A stretch of DNA of 64,000 bases from Oceanobacillus neutriphilus (GTDB taxonomy: Bacteria; Bacillota; Bacilli; Bacillales; Amphibacillaceae). Shown piece after piece: positions 43,910 through 56,139 of this stretch. Position numbers and translations under genes: made by a program. The stretch is from assembly GCF_014645515.1 (NCBI RefSeq), contig NZ_BMLW01000015.1:1-64000 (forward strand). Direction: 5' to 3'. Every line of letters begins with the position of its first letter. Within the stretch, counting starts at the first letter, position 1. The notes under the pieces were generated by a model that worked only from the letters and a program-made list of their open reading frames with translations, had not been told where the DNA came from and did not search any database.

Positions 43910-44413
43910 ATGATTACGAATATTGATCCGAGCAAATTAGATCTTGAAGAACGTGTTGTTACGGTCAACCGTGTTGCAAAGGTTGTAAAAGGTGGACGTC
44001 GTTTCCGCTTCGCAGCATTAGTAGTTGTCGGTGACAAAAACGGTCATGTAGGTTTCGGTACTGGTAAAGCACAAGAAGTACCTGAAGCTATTAAAAAAGC
44101 AGTAGATGATGCAAAGAAAAACTTAATTACTGTACCAATCGTAGGCACAACCATTCCACACCAGATTCATGGACAGTTTGGTTCTGGAAACGTATTGATG
44201 AAGCCTGCTTCTGAAGGTACTGGAGTTATCTCTGGTGGTCCAGTACGTGCGATTTTAGAGCTTGCTGGTGTAGGTGATATCCTGACTAAATCATTAGGAT
44301 CCAACACACCAATCAACGTAATCCGTGCTACATTGAACGGTTTAACTAATTTAAAAACAGCTGAAGACGTAGCTAAATTACGTGGAAAGTCTGTTGAAGA
44401 ACTGTTAGGATAA
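43910..44413 (+). CDS. rpsE: Ribosomal protein S5
   Basis: S5 helps accuracy and mRNA unwinding. The 167-residue protein has [18 protein letters not shown] near residue 24, the spectinomycin-contact loop, intact. AAAGGAGGT precedes the ATG. Confidence 0.98.
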   Translation: MITNIDPSKLDLEERVVTVNRVAKVVKGGRRFRFAALVVVGDKNGHVGFGTGKAQEVPEAIKKAVDDAKKNLITVPIVGTTIPHQIHGQFGSGNVLMKPASEGTGVISGGPVRAILELAGVGDILTKSLGSNTPINVIRATLNGLTNLKTAEDVAKLRGKSVEELLG

Positions 44414-44426
44414 GGAGGGAAACACA

Positions 44427-44609
44427 ATGTCTAAAAAATTGGAAATAACCCTCACTCGTAGTGTTATCGGCGGCACTGACGTTCAACGTAAAACTGTTGA
44501 GGCGTTAGGGTTAAAGAAGATTCGTCAATCGGTTGTACGTGAAGATACTCCAGCCGTTCGCGGTATGGTCAACAGAGTGTCCCACTTATTGACAGTTAAA
44601 GAAGTTTAA
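44427..44609 (+). CDS. rpmD: Ribosomal protein L30
   Basis: This is a 60-residue gene with the characteristic [21 protein letters not shown] start and [12 protein letters not shown] end. It is 13 bases after rpsE, with AAGGAGGG in between. Confidence 0.97.
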   Translation: MSKKLEITLTRSVIGGTDVQRKTVEALGLKKIRQSVVREDTPAVRGMVNRVSHLLTVKEV

Positions 44610-44639
44610 TTAAATTTTGTGTAAAGAGGAGGTGCTCGC

Positions 44640-45080
44640 ATGAAACTTCATGAATTAAAAGCAGCAGAAGGATCCCGTAAAGAAAGAAACCGTGTAGGTC
44701 GCGGAACTTCTTCAGGTAACGGTAAAACTTCTGGTCGTGGACATAAAGGACAAAAAGCACGTTCCGGTGGTGGAGTAAGACTTGGTTTTGAAGGTGGTCA
44801 AATGCCTTTATTCCAACGTTTACCAAAACGTGGTTTTACAAACATTAACCGTAAAGAATATGCTATTGTGAACCTTGACACGCTTAATCGCTTTGAAGAA
44901 GGAACTGAAGTTACTCCAGAGCTATTATTAGAAACTGGTGTCGTAAGCAAATTGAATGCTGGAGTTAAGATTCTTGGAAAAGGGCAATTAGAAAAGAAAC
45001 TGACTGTTAAAGCTCATAAATTCTCTGCATCTGCGAAAGAAGCAATTGAAGCAGCGGGCGGTCAATCTGAGGTGATCTAA
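44640..45080 (+). CDS. rplO: Ribosomal protein L15
   Basis: L15 is a late-assembly 50S protein. Its 146 residues include a basic glycine-rich N-terminal extension ([19 protein letters not shown] near residue 17) and a globular C-terminus. AGAGGAGGTG precedes the ATG; the stop is one base before the secY start. Confidence 0.98.
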   Translation: MKLHELKAAEGSRKERNRVGRGTSSGNGKTSGRGHKGQKARSGGGVRLGFEGGQMPLFQRLPKRGFTNINRKEYAIVNLDTLNRFEEGTEVTPELLLETGVVSKLNAGVKILGKGQLEKKLTVKAHKFSASAKEAIEAAGGQSEVI

Positions 45081-45081
45081 T

Positions 45082-47053
<1,972 letters not shown>

Positions 47054-47507
47054 GTCAGCTATTTAATGAACAGATTAGGTGCAAAACTCAGGTCTGAGAG
47101 TTATAATAGGTGAGATAATGTGGAATGCTTTTATCAAATACGCTAAAAAATTGGTTCATCAACCTTTTGATATAAAACGAACAATTGCCTAGGTGATGGT
47201 GAGTGCTGATATACGTTAACAAATTGATTCTCTTAGCAAGAATTCATTTGTACGTATGAGGCAGGATAGTGATTCAGGTCAGTACAATTGATGTCTCGGT
47301 TGTGAACGGCCGGTTGTCCTACGCTGGCCAATGGAGGAAGCAGTGTTCTAATAAATCATTTCAAATGATGATAGTACGCTAAATGTACGTTTAATATTTC
47401 CTTTCAGGATACCGTTGATAAGAACGGCTACTCACAAAAGGGAAATGAGGCTTTATCCTTGATTTAGATAAGGTTGTAACTGATTTGAAGAAGGGAGATC
47501 ACACACA
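47054..47507. other. Gap between adk and infA where map is expected
   Basis: The interval lacks methionine aminopeptidase (map) and the small KOW gene found here in B. subtilis. I found no recognisable fragment of either. A 40-codon open frame around 47273-47392 has no start signal. TATAAT near 47100 has no good -35. The AAGGGAG just before infA belongs to that gene. Confidence 0.6.
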
Positions 47508-47726
47508 ATGGCGAAAGATGATGTTATTGAAGTAGAAGGTACAGTGACAGATACATTGCCGAATGCGATGTTTAAAGTTGAGCTTGAGAATGGCCATACA
47601 GTATTGGCACATGTATCTGGTAAAATCCGTATGCACTTTATCCGCATTTTACCAGGCGATAAAGTAACGGTTGAACTTTCTCCGTATGATTTAACCAAAG
47701 GACGAATTACGTACCGTTATAAATAA
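47508..47726 (+). CDS. infA: Translation initiation factor IF-1
   Basis: A 72-residue S1-fold protein that occupies the A site in initiation. It has the standard [20 protein letters not shown] start and a RGRITYR-like end (KGRITYRYK). GAAGGGAG precedes the ATG by 11 bases. Confidence 0.98.
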   Translation: MAKDDVIEVEGTVTDTLPNAMFKVELENGHTVLAHVSGKIRMHFIRILPGDKVTVELSPYDLTKGRITYRYK

Positions 47727-47742
47727 ACGAGCTCCGATCTAA

Positions 47743-47871
<129 letters not shown>

Positions 47872-47894
47872 AAAACAGGAGGTGCTAGCATTCT

Positions 47895-48260
47895 ATGGCA
47901 CGTATTGCAGGTATTGATATTCCACGTGATAAACGTGTAGTAATTTCTTTAACTTACATTTATGGTATTGGAAAAACTACCGCACAGGAAGTCCTTAAAG
48001 AAGCAGGCGTTTCTGAAGACACTCGTGTCCGTGATTTAACGGAAGACGAATTAACAAGAATCCGTCAAGCGATTGATAGCTACACTACAGAAGGTGACCT
48101 TCGTCGTGAAGTATCTTTAAATATCAAACGTTTAATCGAAATCGGCTCATACAGAGGTATTCGTCATCGTCGCGGACTACCGGTTCGTGGACAAAAGACA
48201 AAGAACAACTCTCGTACACGTAAAGGCCCACGTAAAACAATGGCTAACAAGAAAAAGTAA
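47895..48260 (+). CDS. rpsM: Ribosomal protein S13
   Basis: S13 contacts the P-site tRNA and 50S bridge B1. It has 121 residues with [20 protein letters not shown] at the start and the basic tail [21 protein letters not shown] lies upstream at 47877. Confidence 0.98.
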   Translation: MARIAGIDIPRDKRVVISLTYIYGIGKTTAQEVLKEAGVSEDTRVRDLTEDELTRIRQAIDSYTTEGDLRREVSLNIKRLIEIGSYRGIRHRRGLPVRGQKTKNNSRTRKGPRKTMANKKK

Positions 48261-48280
48261 TGTAAGGAGGTAAGCTTACA

Positions 48281-48670
<390 letters not shown>

Positions 48671-48875
48671 TTTAACCGTATAGAATTTGTCAGCCTTGGT
48701 CATAATGGTTGATAAAACGTACGGTTATCTACATGTTGTAGATAAACAGATTCCAAAGACAGTTCGTACGAAGGATTTTTAGGTAGAGCAGAAACGCCAA
48801 CTGCCTATTTGAGGAATTTCGGTTAGACTTTGTGGTCTAGCCGGGGTTTCGACGTTTTAAAGGAGGGTTTGTTAA
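48671..48875 (+). promoter_or_regulatory. Structured leader ahead of rpoA
   Basis: Two stable hairpins lie in this interval: TTATCTACA with TGTAGATAA (48725-48745, loop TGT), and CGGTTAGAC with GTCTAGCCG (48820-48843, one G-U). No T run follows either one, so they are unlikely to end transcription. They could set the ratio of alpha subunit to ribosomal proteins; this is inference. Confidence 0.5.
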
Positions 48876-49589
48876 ATGATCGAGATAGAAAAGCCAAAAA
48901 TTGAAACGCTTGAAATTAGCGATGATGCTACTTTTGGTAAATTCGTAGTTGAACCGCTAGAACGTGGATATGGTGCCACACTTGGAAACTCCTTGCGTCG
49001 TATCTTACTATCCTCACTACCAGGTGCTGCTGTGACAACCGTTCACATCGACGGAGCACTGCATGAATTTTCAACGATTGACGGGGTTGTAGAGGATGTA
49101 ACAACTATCATTCTTAACTTGAAAAAACTTGCACTTAAAATCTACTCTGATGAGCCGAAAACATTAGAAATTGATGTTCAAGGTGAAGGAGTCGTAACAG
49201 CTGCAGACTTAACGTATGATAGTGATGTAGAAGTGATGAATCCAGAGCTTCATATCGCTACATTAAACAGTAAAGCTAACCTTCATATGAAGTTAACTGC
49301 TGAAAGAGGTCGCGGTTATCGTCCCGCAGATGAAAATAATTTTGATGATCAACCGATTGGCGTTATTCCAATTGATTCGATTTTCACACCAGTATCACGT
49401 GTTACGTATCAAGTAGAGAATACACGTGTAGGTCAAATTGCTAATTATGATAAACTGACATTGGATGTTTCAACTGACGGTAGTATTCGCCCTGAAGAAG
49501 CTGTTTCTCTAGGAGCGAAAATTATTACGGAGCATTTGAATATTTTTGTCGGCTTAACGGATGAGGCACAGAACGTGGAAATTAAATAA
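48876..49589 (+). CDS. rpoA: RNA polymerase alpha subunit lacking the C-terminal domain
   Basis: Only the alpha N-terminal domain is encoded: 237 residues, ending EAQNVEIK then TAA, against 314 in B. subtilis. The NTD is intact, with [21 protein letters not shown] near residue 30 for dimerisation and beta/beta-prime contacts, so core polymerase should still assemble. After Ile236 about 42 codons are missing, including the first CTD helix with the DNA-contacting Arg (E. coli R265). The last 36 codons of the CTD follow in the +1 frame (separate entry). If real, the polymerase cannot use UP elements or CTD-dependent activators such as Spx. An assembly or sequencing fault must be excluded. Confidence 0.9.
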   Translation: MIEIEKPKIETLEISDDATFGKFVVEPLERGYGATLGNSLRRILLSSLPGAAVTTVHIDGALHEFSTIDGVVEDVTTIILNLKKLALKIYSDEPKTLEIDVQGEGVVTAADLTYDSDVEVMNPELHIATLNSKANLHMKLTAERGRGYRPADENNFDDQPIGVIPIDSIFTPVSRVTYQVENTRVGQIANYDKLTLDVSTDGSIRPEEAVSLGAKIITEHLNIFVGLTDEAQNVEIK

Positions 49590-49695
49590 ATCCGAAGAAG
49601 ATATGATGAAGGTTCGTAATTTAGGACGTAAATCATTAGAAGAAGTAAAAGTAAAATTAGAGGATCTAGGACTAGGTCTTCGAGATGATGACTGA
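49585..49695 (+). pseudogene. Out-of-frame remnant of the rpoA C-terminal domain
   Basis: In the +1 frame relative to rpoA the bases encode [20 protein letters not shown], continuing to LGLGLRDDD and TGA at 49693-49695. This is the usual end of Bacillus alpha, with the NLGRKSL helix of the CTD. The remnant begins within a few bases of the rpoA stop, which marks the deletion junction near 49584. An ATG pair at 49603-49608 has no ribosome-binding site. Confidence 0.9.
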
Positions 49696-49738
49696 TAAAC
49701 CAGTCACCTGTAGAGTTTCGAAAAGGGAGGGATAGTCC

Positions 49739-50092
49739 GTGGCTAGAAAATTAGGACGTACAACAGATAGTCGTATGGCTCTTCTTCGCAACCTTGCATC
49801 TGATTTAATTATTCATGAACGCATTGAAACAACAGAAGCAAAAGCGAAAGAGTTAAGATCGGTTGTAGATAAAATGATTACTCTTGGAAAGCGTGGCGAT
49901 TTACATGCACGCCGTCAAGCAGCAGCATTTTTATACAACAAAGAAGCGGATGAAGAAAACAACGTAATTCAAAAATTATTTGATGATGTTGCTGCGCGCT
50001 ATGAAGATAGACAAGGTGGATATACACGCGTTCTTAAACTTGGTGAACGCCAAGGCGATGGCGCTAAAATGGCAATCATTGAGTTGGTTTAA
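49739..50092 (+). CDS. rplQ: Ribosomal protein L17
   Basis: L17 lies at the tunnel exit. The 117-residue protein starts [20 protein letters not shown] and ends [14 protein letters not shown]. The GTG start follows AAAAGGGAGGG. Length is normal for bacilli. It follows the broken rpoA end by 43 bases and is itself undamaged. Confidence 0.97.
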   Translation: MARKLGRTTDSRMALLRNLASDLIIHERIETTEAKAKELRSVVDKMITLGKRGDLHARRQAAAFLYNKEADEENNVIQKLFDDVAARYEDRQGGYTRVLKLGERQGDGAKMAIIELV

Positions 50093-50107
50093 TTTACTAA
50101 AAACGGC

Positions 50108-50155
50108 AAGGGGCAGGACTCAATCTCTCTCAGAGGTTATCCAAGCCCTTTTTTT
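50108..50155 (+). terminator. Terminator after rplQ
   Basis: AAGGGGC and GCCCTTT flank an inner helix (GGA with TCC, CTCT with AGAG) and are followed by a run of Ts. The base is bulged by one G. It ends the long ribosomal protein transcript ahead of the ecf genes. Confidence 0.7.
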
Positions 50156-50263
50156 GTATTGGAAAATGATTATTCACTAAGCTTTGATATATATTGTTTC
50201 GATTAAGATATTCATTGTTTTTGGTTTATAGGGAAGAGAAGAACGAAATTTTTTACTCAATAC

Positions 50264-50398
50264 CCAGCGGAGGAAATACACGAAGACTCCTGTGGGAATG
50301 CGTAGTGTGAAGACCCCGGAGAAAAAAAGCGAACTTCTTTTTTTTGAGGAGGCTGAGGACAAGCCCACGGAAAGCGTAGTGTATTTCCGGAGCGTTGG
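50264..50398. repeat. Nested palindromic repeat, copy B
   Basis: CCAGCG with CGTTGG (one G-U) encloses GGAAATACAC (50272-50281) paired with GTGTATTTCC (50379-50388), then CTGTGGG with CCCACGG. The shared core GAAGACTCCTGTGGGAA and GGAAAGCGTAGTG shows it is the same family as 15109-15236. Arms differ in sequence but stay fully paired. Confidence 0.85.
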
Positions 50399-50538
50399 CT
50401 AGAGATGCCCTTAAACTTTATTAACTTTTGTTTAATGTTTAAGTAAATACTTTCGTTCATCAGCCGCTATGAGTAAAATAATAACCATAATAGATAAAGC
50501 GAATTACATAATAAACAATAGGAGAAGGGGGTGTCTGG

Positions 50539-51381
50539 ATGGATAGAAAAAAGCTAGTAGAGTTTAAGAATGTTTCCTTTCAATATGAAGAAGAAGGAGC
50601 GCTTGTGTTAAATCAAGTCTCTTTTGATATCTATGAAGGCGAATGGGTTGCTATTATCGGCCACAATGGCTCTGGAAAATCAACCATAGCCAAGCTGCTT
50701 AATGGACTGCTGATGCCAAAGGACGGGGAAATCATTGTCGATGGTAAAAAAGTAGATGATGATACTGTCTGGGATATACGGAAAGATGTAGGAATGGTCT
50801 TTCAGAATCCAGATAATCAATTTGTTGGTGCGACTGTTCAGGATGATGTTGCATTTGGTATGGAAAACAGAGGTGTTCCCAGAGAAGAGATGAGAGAGAG
50901 AATCCAGCGCACCTTATCCGCTGTACGAATGCAAGATTACTTAATAACAGAGCCGCACCGTCTATCCGGCGGACAAAAGCAGCGTGTAGCCATTGCCAGT
51001 GTCCTGGCAATAGCTCCAAAGGTACTAATTTTGGATGAAGCAACTGCTATGCTCGACCCGACAGGCAGAAAAGAAATTATGCACACGGTGAATGATATAC
51101 AGGAATCAGAGGGGCTTTCCCTGATTACCATAACGCATGATCTGCAGGAAATTGTTCAGGCGGACCGTGTGATTGTGATGAATAAGGGACAGATTTGGAA
51201 GGAAACAACACCAAGAGAGCTTTTTTTACAGCGCGAGGAATTACGAGAAATTGGACTGGATGTGCCATTTGTTGCCCAATTAACCGATGAGCTGAGGAAA
51301 CAGGGAGTTCCATTAAAAGAAGCAGCATTAAACCACGAAGAGTTGTTGGAGGAATTATGGAAATTCAATTCAAAGATGTAA
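50539..51381 (+). CDS. ecfA1: ECF transporter ATPase EcfA1
   Basis: One of two ATPases that energise vitamin and metal uptake by ECF transporters. In 280 residues: Walker [10 protein letters not shown] near 41, signature LSGGQKQR near 143, Walker [13 protein letters not shown] near 163. AGAAGGGGG precedes the ATG. It overlaps ecfA2 by 25 bases. No substrate-binding S component is nearby, so this is the shared group II energy module. Confidence 0.96.
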   Translation: MDRKKLVEFKNVSFQYEEEGALVLNQVSFDIYEGEWVAIIGHNGSGKSTIAKLLNGLLMPKDGEIIVDGKKVDDDTVWDIRKDVGMVFQNPDNQFVGATVQDDVAFGMENRGVPREEMRERIQRTLSAVRMQDYLITEPHRLSGGQKQRVAIASVLAIAPKVLILDEATAMLDPTGRKEIMHTVNDIQESEGLSLITITHDLQEIVQADRVIVMNKGQIWKETTPRELFLQREELREIGLDVPFVAQLTDELRKQGVPLKEAALNHEELLEELWKFNSKM

Positions 51382-52226
51382 GTTATATTTATCAAGAGAA
51401 TACACCTTTTGCCCATAAGGCCCTTGAGAACATCTCCTTTAAGGTGGGTTCTGGTTCATTTGTGGCGGTTATCGGTCATACAGGATCCGGTAAATCAACA
51501 CTCATTCAGCATCTAAATGGACTGAGCCTTCCGAGCAGGGGAGAAATAACGATAGGTGATTTTCGGTTGAGTGCAGATGGGAAACCAAAGAATATCCGTG
51601 ATTTAAGAAGAAAAGTCGGTGTTGTTTTTCAATATCCGGAGCATCAGTTATTTGAAGAGACAGTTGCCAAAGATATTGCTTTTGGTCCAAAGAATTTTGA
51701 CGTTAAGCAGGAGGAAATCAATCTTAGGATAGAGAAGCTTTTCCCTGCTGTAGGCCTTTCTGAGGAACTATTAGAGCGTTCCCCCTTTGATTTAAGTGGA
51801 GGGCAAAAGCGTCGTGTGGCTATTGCAGGAGTATTGGCAATGGCTCCGGAAGTTCTTGTATTGGACGAGCCGACTGCCGGGCTTGATCCGCGCGGACAGC
51901 GTGAAATCATGGATATGTTCTATCAGCTGCATCAGGAGCAAAACCTGACGACGGTATTAGTGACACACAGTATGGAGGATGCGCTGGCCTATGCTGATAA
52001 AATCATTATTCTAAATAAAGGACAAAAATATATGGAAGGCTCTCCGCTGGATGTGTTTAAACAAACAGAAAAGCTGCAAAAGGTCCAACTAGGTGTCCCG
52101 GAGGTCATTCATTTTCTAAATCAGTATAATGAACGCTTCGGCACTTCTTTGAACTATCAGTATCAATCCATGCCGGAGTTAGCAGAAGAGATAAAGAAGC
52201 AGCTGGAGGTGGGTTCTCATGAATAA
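51357..52226 (+). CDS. ecfA2: ECF transporter ATPase EcfA2
   Basis: Second ATPase of the ECF module, 289 residues. Walker [10 protein letters not shown] near 40, signature LSGGQKRR near 146, Walker [13 protein letters not shown] near 166. The ATG lies inside ecfA1 after GGAGG, and the end overlaps ecfT by eight bases, which shows translational coupling of the three subunits. Confidence 0.96.
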   Translation: MEIQFKDVSYIYQENTPFAHKALENISFKVGSGSFVAVIGHTGSGKSTLIQHLNGLSLPSRGEITIGDFRLSADGKPKNIRDLRRKVGVVFQYPEHQLFEETVAKDIAFGPKNFDVKQEEINLRIEKLFPAVGLSEELLERSPFDLSGGQKRRVAIAGVLAMAPEVLVLDEPTAGLDPRGQREIMDMFYQLHQEQNLTTVLVTHSMEDALAYADKIIILNKGQKYMEGSPLDVFKQTEKLQKVQLGVPEVIHFLNQYNERFGTSLNYQYQSMPELAEEIKKQLEVGSHE

Positions 52227-53016
52227 TGCTCTGATTATTGGCCAGTATGTCCCTGGAAACTCACTTATTCACCGGCTGGACCCAAGAACGAAAATTACAA
52301 TAGTCTTTTTCTTTGTTATTATTGTATTCTTTGCAAATAATGTACCTTCCTATAGCTTGTTAACGGCATTTTCAGTGCTTTGTGTGCTTATTTCACGAGT
52401 GCCGCTGCAATTTATATTAAAAGGACTTCTGCCCGTCTGGTTTTTAATTATTTTTACTTTTATCCTGCATTTAATCATCACAAATGAAGGGAACCTTTTA
52501 GTCAATTGGGGATTTATCAAGATTTACAGCGGTGGAGTTATCCAAGGGCTTGCGATTTCCTTACGCTTTTTCCTGCTTATCCTGACGACTTCTTTATTAA
52601 CATTAACAACAACGCCGATTGAAATTACCGATGCGATGGAGGAAATGCTTCATCCACTGAAAAAGATAAAGTTTCCTGTCCATGAGCTGGCATTGATGAT
52701 GTCTATTTCCCTGCGCTTTATTCCAACGCTGATGCAGGAAACAGATAAAATATCCCGTGCCCAGGCAGCCAGGGGGGTTGATTTTCGTACAGGACCTGTC
52801 AAGGATCGGGTAATGGCAGTTATCCCACTATTGGTTCCATTGTTTGTCAGTGCATTTAAGCGCGCTGAGGATCTGGCAATGGCGATGGAAGCCCGCGGCT
52901 ACCAAGGCGGGGAAGGAAGAAGCAAGCTCCGTGAATTGCATATAGGTACAAAGGATATTCTGGTTTTAACCGGTTTTGTACTAATGCTGGCTGCGTTGTT
53001 TTTCTTAAGACAGTAA
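52219..53016 (+). CDS. ecfT: ECF transporter membrane subunit EcfT
   Basis: EcfT couples ATP hydrolysis to interchangeable S components. The 265-residue protein has about six membrane segments and two coupling motifs, AQAARGV near residue 186 and AMEARGY near 220, that contact the ATPases. GGAGGTGG inside ecfA2 serves as its ribosome site. Confidence 0.96.
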   Translation: MNNALIIGQYVPGNSLIHRLDPRTKITIVFFFVIIVFFANNVPSYSLLTAFSVLCVLISRVPLQFILKGLLPVWFLIIFTFILHLIITNEGNLLVNWGFIKIYSGGVIQGLAISLRFFLLILTTSLLTLTTTPIEITDAMEEMLHPLKKIKFPVHELALMMSISLRFIPTLMQETDKISRAQAARGVDFRTGPVKDRVMAVIPLLVPLFVSAFKRAEDLAMAMEARGYQGGEGRSKLRELHIGTKDILVLTGFVLMLAALFFLRQ

Positions 53017-53037
53017 TGGAAGGAAAGGAATTTGGAA

Positions 53038-53784
53038 ATGGAAAGGTTAAAATGCACGATTTCTTATGACGGGTCAGGCTTTGCCGGCTTTCAAGTACAG
53101 CCTGGCCAACGGACTGTTCAGGGTATATTGGAAAAAGCTTTAGAAAAAATTCATAAAGCCGAAGCAATCCGGATCCAGGCGTCAGGAAGGACAGATACTG
53201 GTGTCCATGCGGTCGGGCAGGTCATCCATTTTGATACACCTTTAACGATTCCTGAACAAAATTGGAAGCGGGCTATCAATGCACTCCTGCCAGATGATGT
53301 CTGGATAAGCCATGTTGAGAAGGTCCAGGATTCATTTCATGCCCGTTATAGTGTGAAGCAGAAAGAGTATCATTATATTGTCTTAAACAGGGAAGATCCG
53401 GATGTATTCCGCCAGAACTATGCACTGCACTTTCCCAAAAGGGTCAATATAGAAGCCATACAAGCCGCCTGCAGGTATTTAGAGGGTACACACGACTTTA
53501 CTACCTTTTCTTCAGCAAAATCGACTGTAAAGGGCTCAAAAGTGCGGACATTGTATCATGCCTCCTGCAGGAAAAAAGAAAATGATATTGAATTTATTTT
53601 TCGCGGAAGCGGCTTTTTATACAATATGGTCCGGATTATGGTCAGTGCCTTGCTGGATGTAGGTACTGGCAAGCGGAATCCAGAGGATATACCGGCACTT
53701 TTAGCCGCAGAAGAAAGAGGAAAGCTTGGCAAGACGATTTCTCCGAGTGGTTTGTATTTATGGGAAGTAAGGTATCATGAATAG
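53038..53784 (+). CDS. truA: tRNA pseudouridine(38-40) synthase
   Basis: TruA makes pseudouridine in the tRNA anticodon stem. The 248-residue protein has ISYDGSGFAGFQVQPGQRT near the start, the catalytic Asp in SGRTDTGVHA near residue 53, and GSGFLYNMVRIMV near 200. I chose ATG 53038, eight bases after GAAAGGA; an in-frame TTG two codons earlier leaves little spacing. It keeps the B. subtilis order ecfT-truA-rplM. Confidence 0.95.
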   Translation: MERLKCTISYDGSGFAGFQVQPGQRTVQGILEKALEKIHKAEAIRIQASGRTDTGVHAVGQVIHFDTPLTIPEQNWKRAINALLPDDVWISHVEKVQDSFHARYSVKQKEYHYIVLNREDPDVFRQNYALHFPKRVNIEAIQAACRYLEGTHDFTTFSSAKSTVKGSKVRTLYHASCRKKENDIEFIFRGSGFLYNMVRIMVSALLDVGTGKRNPEDIPALLAAEERGKLGKTISPSGLYLWEVRYHE

Positions 53785-53864
53785 GGAGAAAAGAAGCATT
53801 TCAGAGATTGAATGAAAAAGAGGAAGAAAAAACGAGAATTTTTTAAATTACTTTCATACTAGGC

Positions 53865-53893
53865 TTGACTTTTGGTCTTGAAAGATATAAGAT
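53865..53893 (+). promoter_or_regulatory. Promoter of rplM-rpsI
   Basis: TTGACT (53865-53870), 17 bases, TAAGAT (53888-53893). The -35 and spacing are good. Confidence 0.72.
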
Positions 53894-53899
53894 GATATA

Positions 53900-54000
53900 T
53901 GGCATTTTATTTCTAAACCATGATTAGCCCCGGAATCTAATTATGTTAAGAATAAAAATATGATTACGAATAGTAAAGAATGATTGATATATGGAGGGAA
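53900..54000 (+). promoter_or_regulatory. L13 leader
   Basis: The segment ACCATGATTAGCCCCGGAAT followed by CTAATTATGTTAAG (53917-53950) fits my recollection of the L13 leader conserved in Firmicutes upstream of rplM. L13 is presumed to bind it and limit rplM-rpsI expression. Edges are approximate and a covariance search is needed to be sure. Confidence 0.65.
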
Positions 54001-54006
54001 AAAATT

Positions 54007-54444
54007 ATGCGCACAACTTTCATGGCAAATGAAGCGAATATCGAACGCAAATGGCTAGTTGTGGATGCGGAAGGGCAACGTTTAGGACGTTTAGCAAGCG
54101 AAGTAGCTGCTATTTTACGCGGTAAACATAAACCTACGTACACACCACATGCAGACACTGGTGATTATGTAATTATCATCAATGCAGACAAAATTGAATT
54201 ATCAGGTAACAAAATCAACGACAAAATGTACTACAATCATTCCCATCATCCAGGTGGATTGAGAGCTCGTAACGCATACGAAATGCGTACGAAATATCCT
54301 GAAGAAATGCTTGAAGTTGCAATCAAAGGAATGCTTCCAAAAGGACCTTTAGGACGTAAAATGAAGAAAAAATTGTATGTATATAGAGGCGCTGAGCACA
54401 ACCATCAGGCTCAAAAACCAGAAGTTTACGAACTTCGCGGATAA
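54007..54444 (+). CDS. rplM: Ribosomal protein L13
   Basis: An early-assembly 50S protein of 145 residues. It begins [20 protein letters not shown], matching B. subtilis, so ATG 54007 after GGAGGG is used; an ATG nine codons upstream lies in the leader. It contains [10 protein letters not shown] and [10 protein letters not shown]. Confidence 0.97.
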   Translation: MRTTFMANEANIERKWLVVDAEGQRLGRLASEVAAILRGKHKPTYTPHADTGDYVIIINADKIELSGNKINDKMYYNHSHHPGGLRARNAYEMRTKYPEEMLEVAIKGMLPKGPLGRKMKKKLYVYRGAEHNHQAQKPEVYELRG

Positions 54445-54463
54445 TTAAAGGGAGGTAAATGAA

Positions 54464-54856
54464 TTGGCACAAGTACAATACTATGGCACAGGACGCCGTA
54501 AAAAGTCAACTGCCCGCGTACGTCTGGTACCCGGTACAGGAAACATTACAATCAATGGTCGCGATGCTAGAGACTATTTTCCATATGAAACACAATTATT
54601 AATCTTGAACCAGCCGCTTGCTACTACAGAAACACAAGGAACTTATGATGTTCTTGTAAATGTACACGGCGGTGGATTCACTGGTCAAGCAGGTGCAATC
54701 CGTCACGGAATCGCACGTGCATTGTTACAGGCAGATCCAGAATATCGTGGATCACTTAAAACTGAAGGATTCCTTACTCGTGATGCTCGTATGAAAGAAC
54801 GTAAAAAATACGGACTTAAAAAAGCACGTCGTGCACCTCAGTTCTCGAAGCGTTAA
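54464..54856 (+). CDS. rpsI: Ribosomal protein S9
   Basis: S9 reaches the P-site tRNA with its basic C-terminus ([11 protein letters not shown]). The 130-residue protein starts [18 protein letters not shown]. The TTG start follows GGGAGG. It is the last conserved ribosomal gene before the accessory region. Confidence 0.98.
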   Translation: MAQVQYYGTGRRKKSTARVRLVPGTGNITINGRDARDYFPYETQLLILNQPLATTETQGTYDVLVNVHGGGFTGQAGAIRHGIARALLQADPEYRGSLKTEGFLTRDARMKERKKYGLKKARRAPQFSKR

Positions 54857-54878
54857 TATTATTATATCAACGTTTATG

Positions 54879-54910
54879 GCACTTCTCATTTATTTGGGAA
54901 GTGCTTTTTT
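54879..54910 (+). terminator. Terminator of rplM-rpsI
   Basis: GCACTTCTC pairs with GGGAAGTGC (one G-U), then TTTTTT. It ends the core transcript. Confidence 0.9.
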
Positions 54911-55052
54911 ATTCTGTAAGTTACACTCCAAGCATAAATCAGTGTGCCATCAAACGCGTATACTAGCTCTTGTAAAAATCAATTCCTGTTTATCATGCAT
55001 CAAACAGTCCATGTCTGCTTTATCGACTATCAATTAATAAAATTATTTTTGC

Positions 55053-55901
55053 TTACTCACTTTCATTAATACTTGAGATGTTAGTAGAAAACTCCTCAAA
55101 ACTCAATTGTCCTAATGCAAACTTCATACTTTGAAGAAATATCCGTTCATTTTTAGACAGTTCGCGTTTTGCTTCCTCTTCAATCCATTCATGCTCTATA
55201 TCCAAAATGTCTACAACATGCTTTTGTTTTGAAAAAGCTTCATAATATCTCAACCCAAATTTTCTTTGGGAGATAGCATCAATATGAATGCCATCTGGAT
55301 TTGCTGTTAAGCCTTTTGATGTTACAAAATAGCAATTTTTTTCGTCGTAAGCAACTTTAGATAATATCTGGTTTATTTGTTTATACTCTACAGCACTTTT
55401 TCCAAATCCGGTCTTTCCAAGGTAATGTCCCAGCTCACCGATAATAATTGGAATATCTGGTGTATTCAATTCTTCTCTCAAGTGTTTAAATAATGAAAGC
55501 AATTTATCTTCGTAAGTCTTATAGCGTTCTCCATAGCTGTCGCTCTCCCCTTGATGCCATAGAATTCCAACTATTTCACTTGTTTCCATAGCGAATTTTG
55601 CTTCAGAAACCGCATGTCTTGTTAATAGTCCGTCAATTGACCACTCATCAATAGAGCTTCCTCCCTCGGCACATGGTATCAACCCAATGGACTCTCCAGG
55701 ATGATCCACCGTCCAAGCCTGAGCAAAAGAAGCAGCTGGTCCAACACCAGATATATGACGGTCAAAATTAAGCGGTTCTGCCATCATCTTCCATCTGCCG
55801 TTTCGCAACATATTTATGTGCTCATTATAAATCGGTGATACATCCTTAATAAATCCTCTTCCAGCCATATTTGATTGTCCAATTAGTAAAACAGATTTCA
55901 T
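55053..55901 (-). CDS. SASA/SGNH-type carbohydrate esterase
   Basis: A cytoplasmic hydrolase of the sialate O-acetylesterase (SASA, CE6-like) group, probably removing acetyl groups from sugars or xylan fragments. In 282 residues: nucleophile Ser10 in GQSNMAGRG, block WHQGES at 115-120, and the DGIH motif (Asp203, His206) completing the triad. No signal peptide is seen. A 75-residue charged C-terminal tail is longer than the catalytic fold needs. AAGAAGG precedes the ATG. No sugar operon is adjacent, so the substrate is unknown. Confidence 0.87.
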   Translation of the reverse strand: MKSVLLIGQSNMAGRGFIKDVSPIYNEHINMLRNGRWKMMAEPLNFDRHISGVGPAASFAQAWTVDHPGESIGLIPCAEGGSSIDEWSIDGLLTRHAVSEAKFAMETSEIVGILWHQGESDSYGERYKTYEDKLLSLFKHLREELNTPDIPIIIGELGHYLGKTGFGKSAVEYKQINQILSKVAYDEKNCYFVTSKGLTANPDGIHIDAISQRKFGLRYYEAFSKQKHVVDILDIEHEWIEEEAKRELSKNERIFLQSMKFALGQLSFEEFSTNISSINESE

Positions 55902-56139
55902 AGAAAAACCTTCTTTCTTTTTTAGCGATAACTTAATTTAAGATCCATGGATTAATTAATCTTTGCCGGGATTTAGTTATAAGTTTAATAAAATGATACA
56001 AAAAAGCTATCTCCATGAACATATCAAAATAAATATTATAATTGGGAGATTAAGATTAATCAATAAAATTATATTGGAAATATTCTCCAAAATGGGTATA
56101 ATTAGATTGTTCACTAATAAATATGGGGTGCAGTGCACA

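Noticed and set aside
47273-47392. A 40-codon frame in the adk-infA gap as a map or KOW remnant.
   Set aside because: No similarity to either protein can be seen and there is no start signal.
54831-55037. A 68-codon frame after rpsI.
   Set aside because: It overlaps the end of rpsI and the terminator and has no ribosome-binding site.
55963-56139. A 59-residue N-terminal extension of the CPBP protein.
   Set aside because: AT-rich leader sequence with no ribosome-binding site; the family starts near the ATG at 56140, which has GGGGTG upstream.
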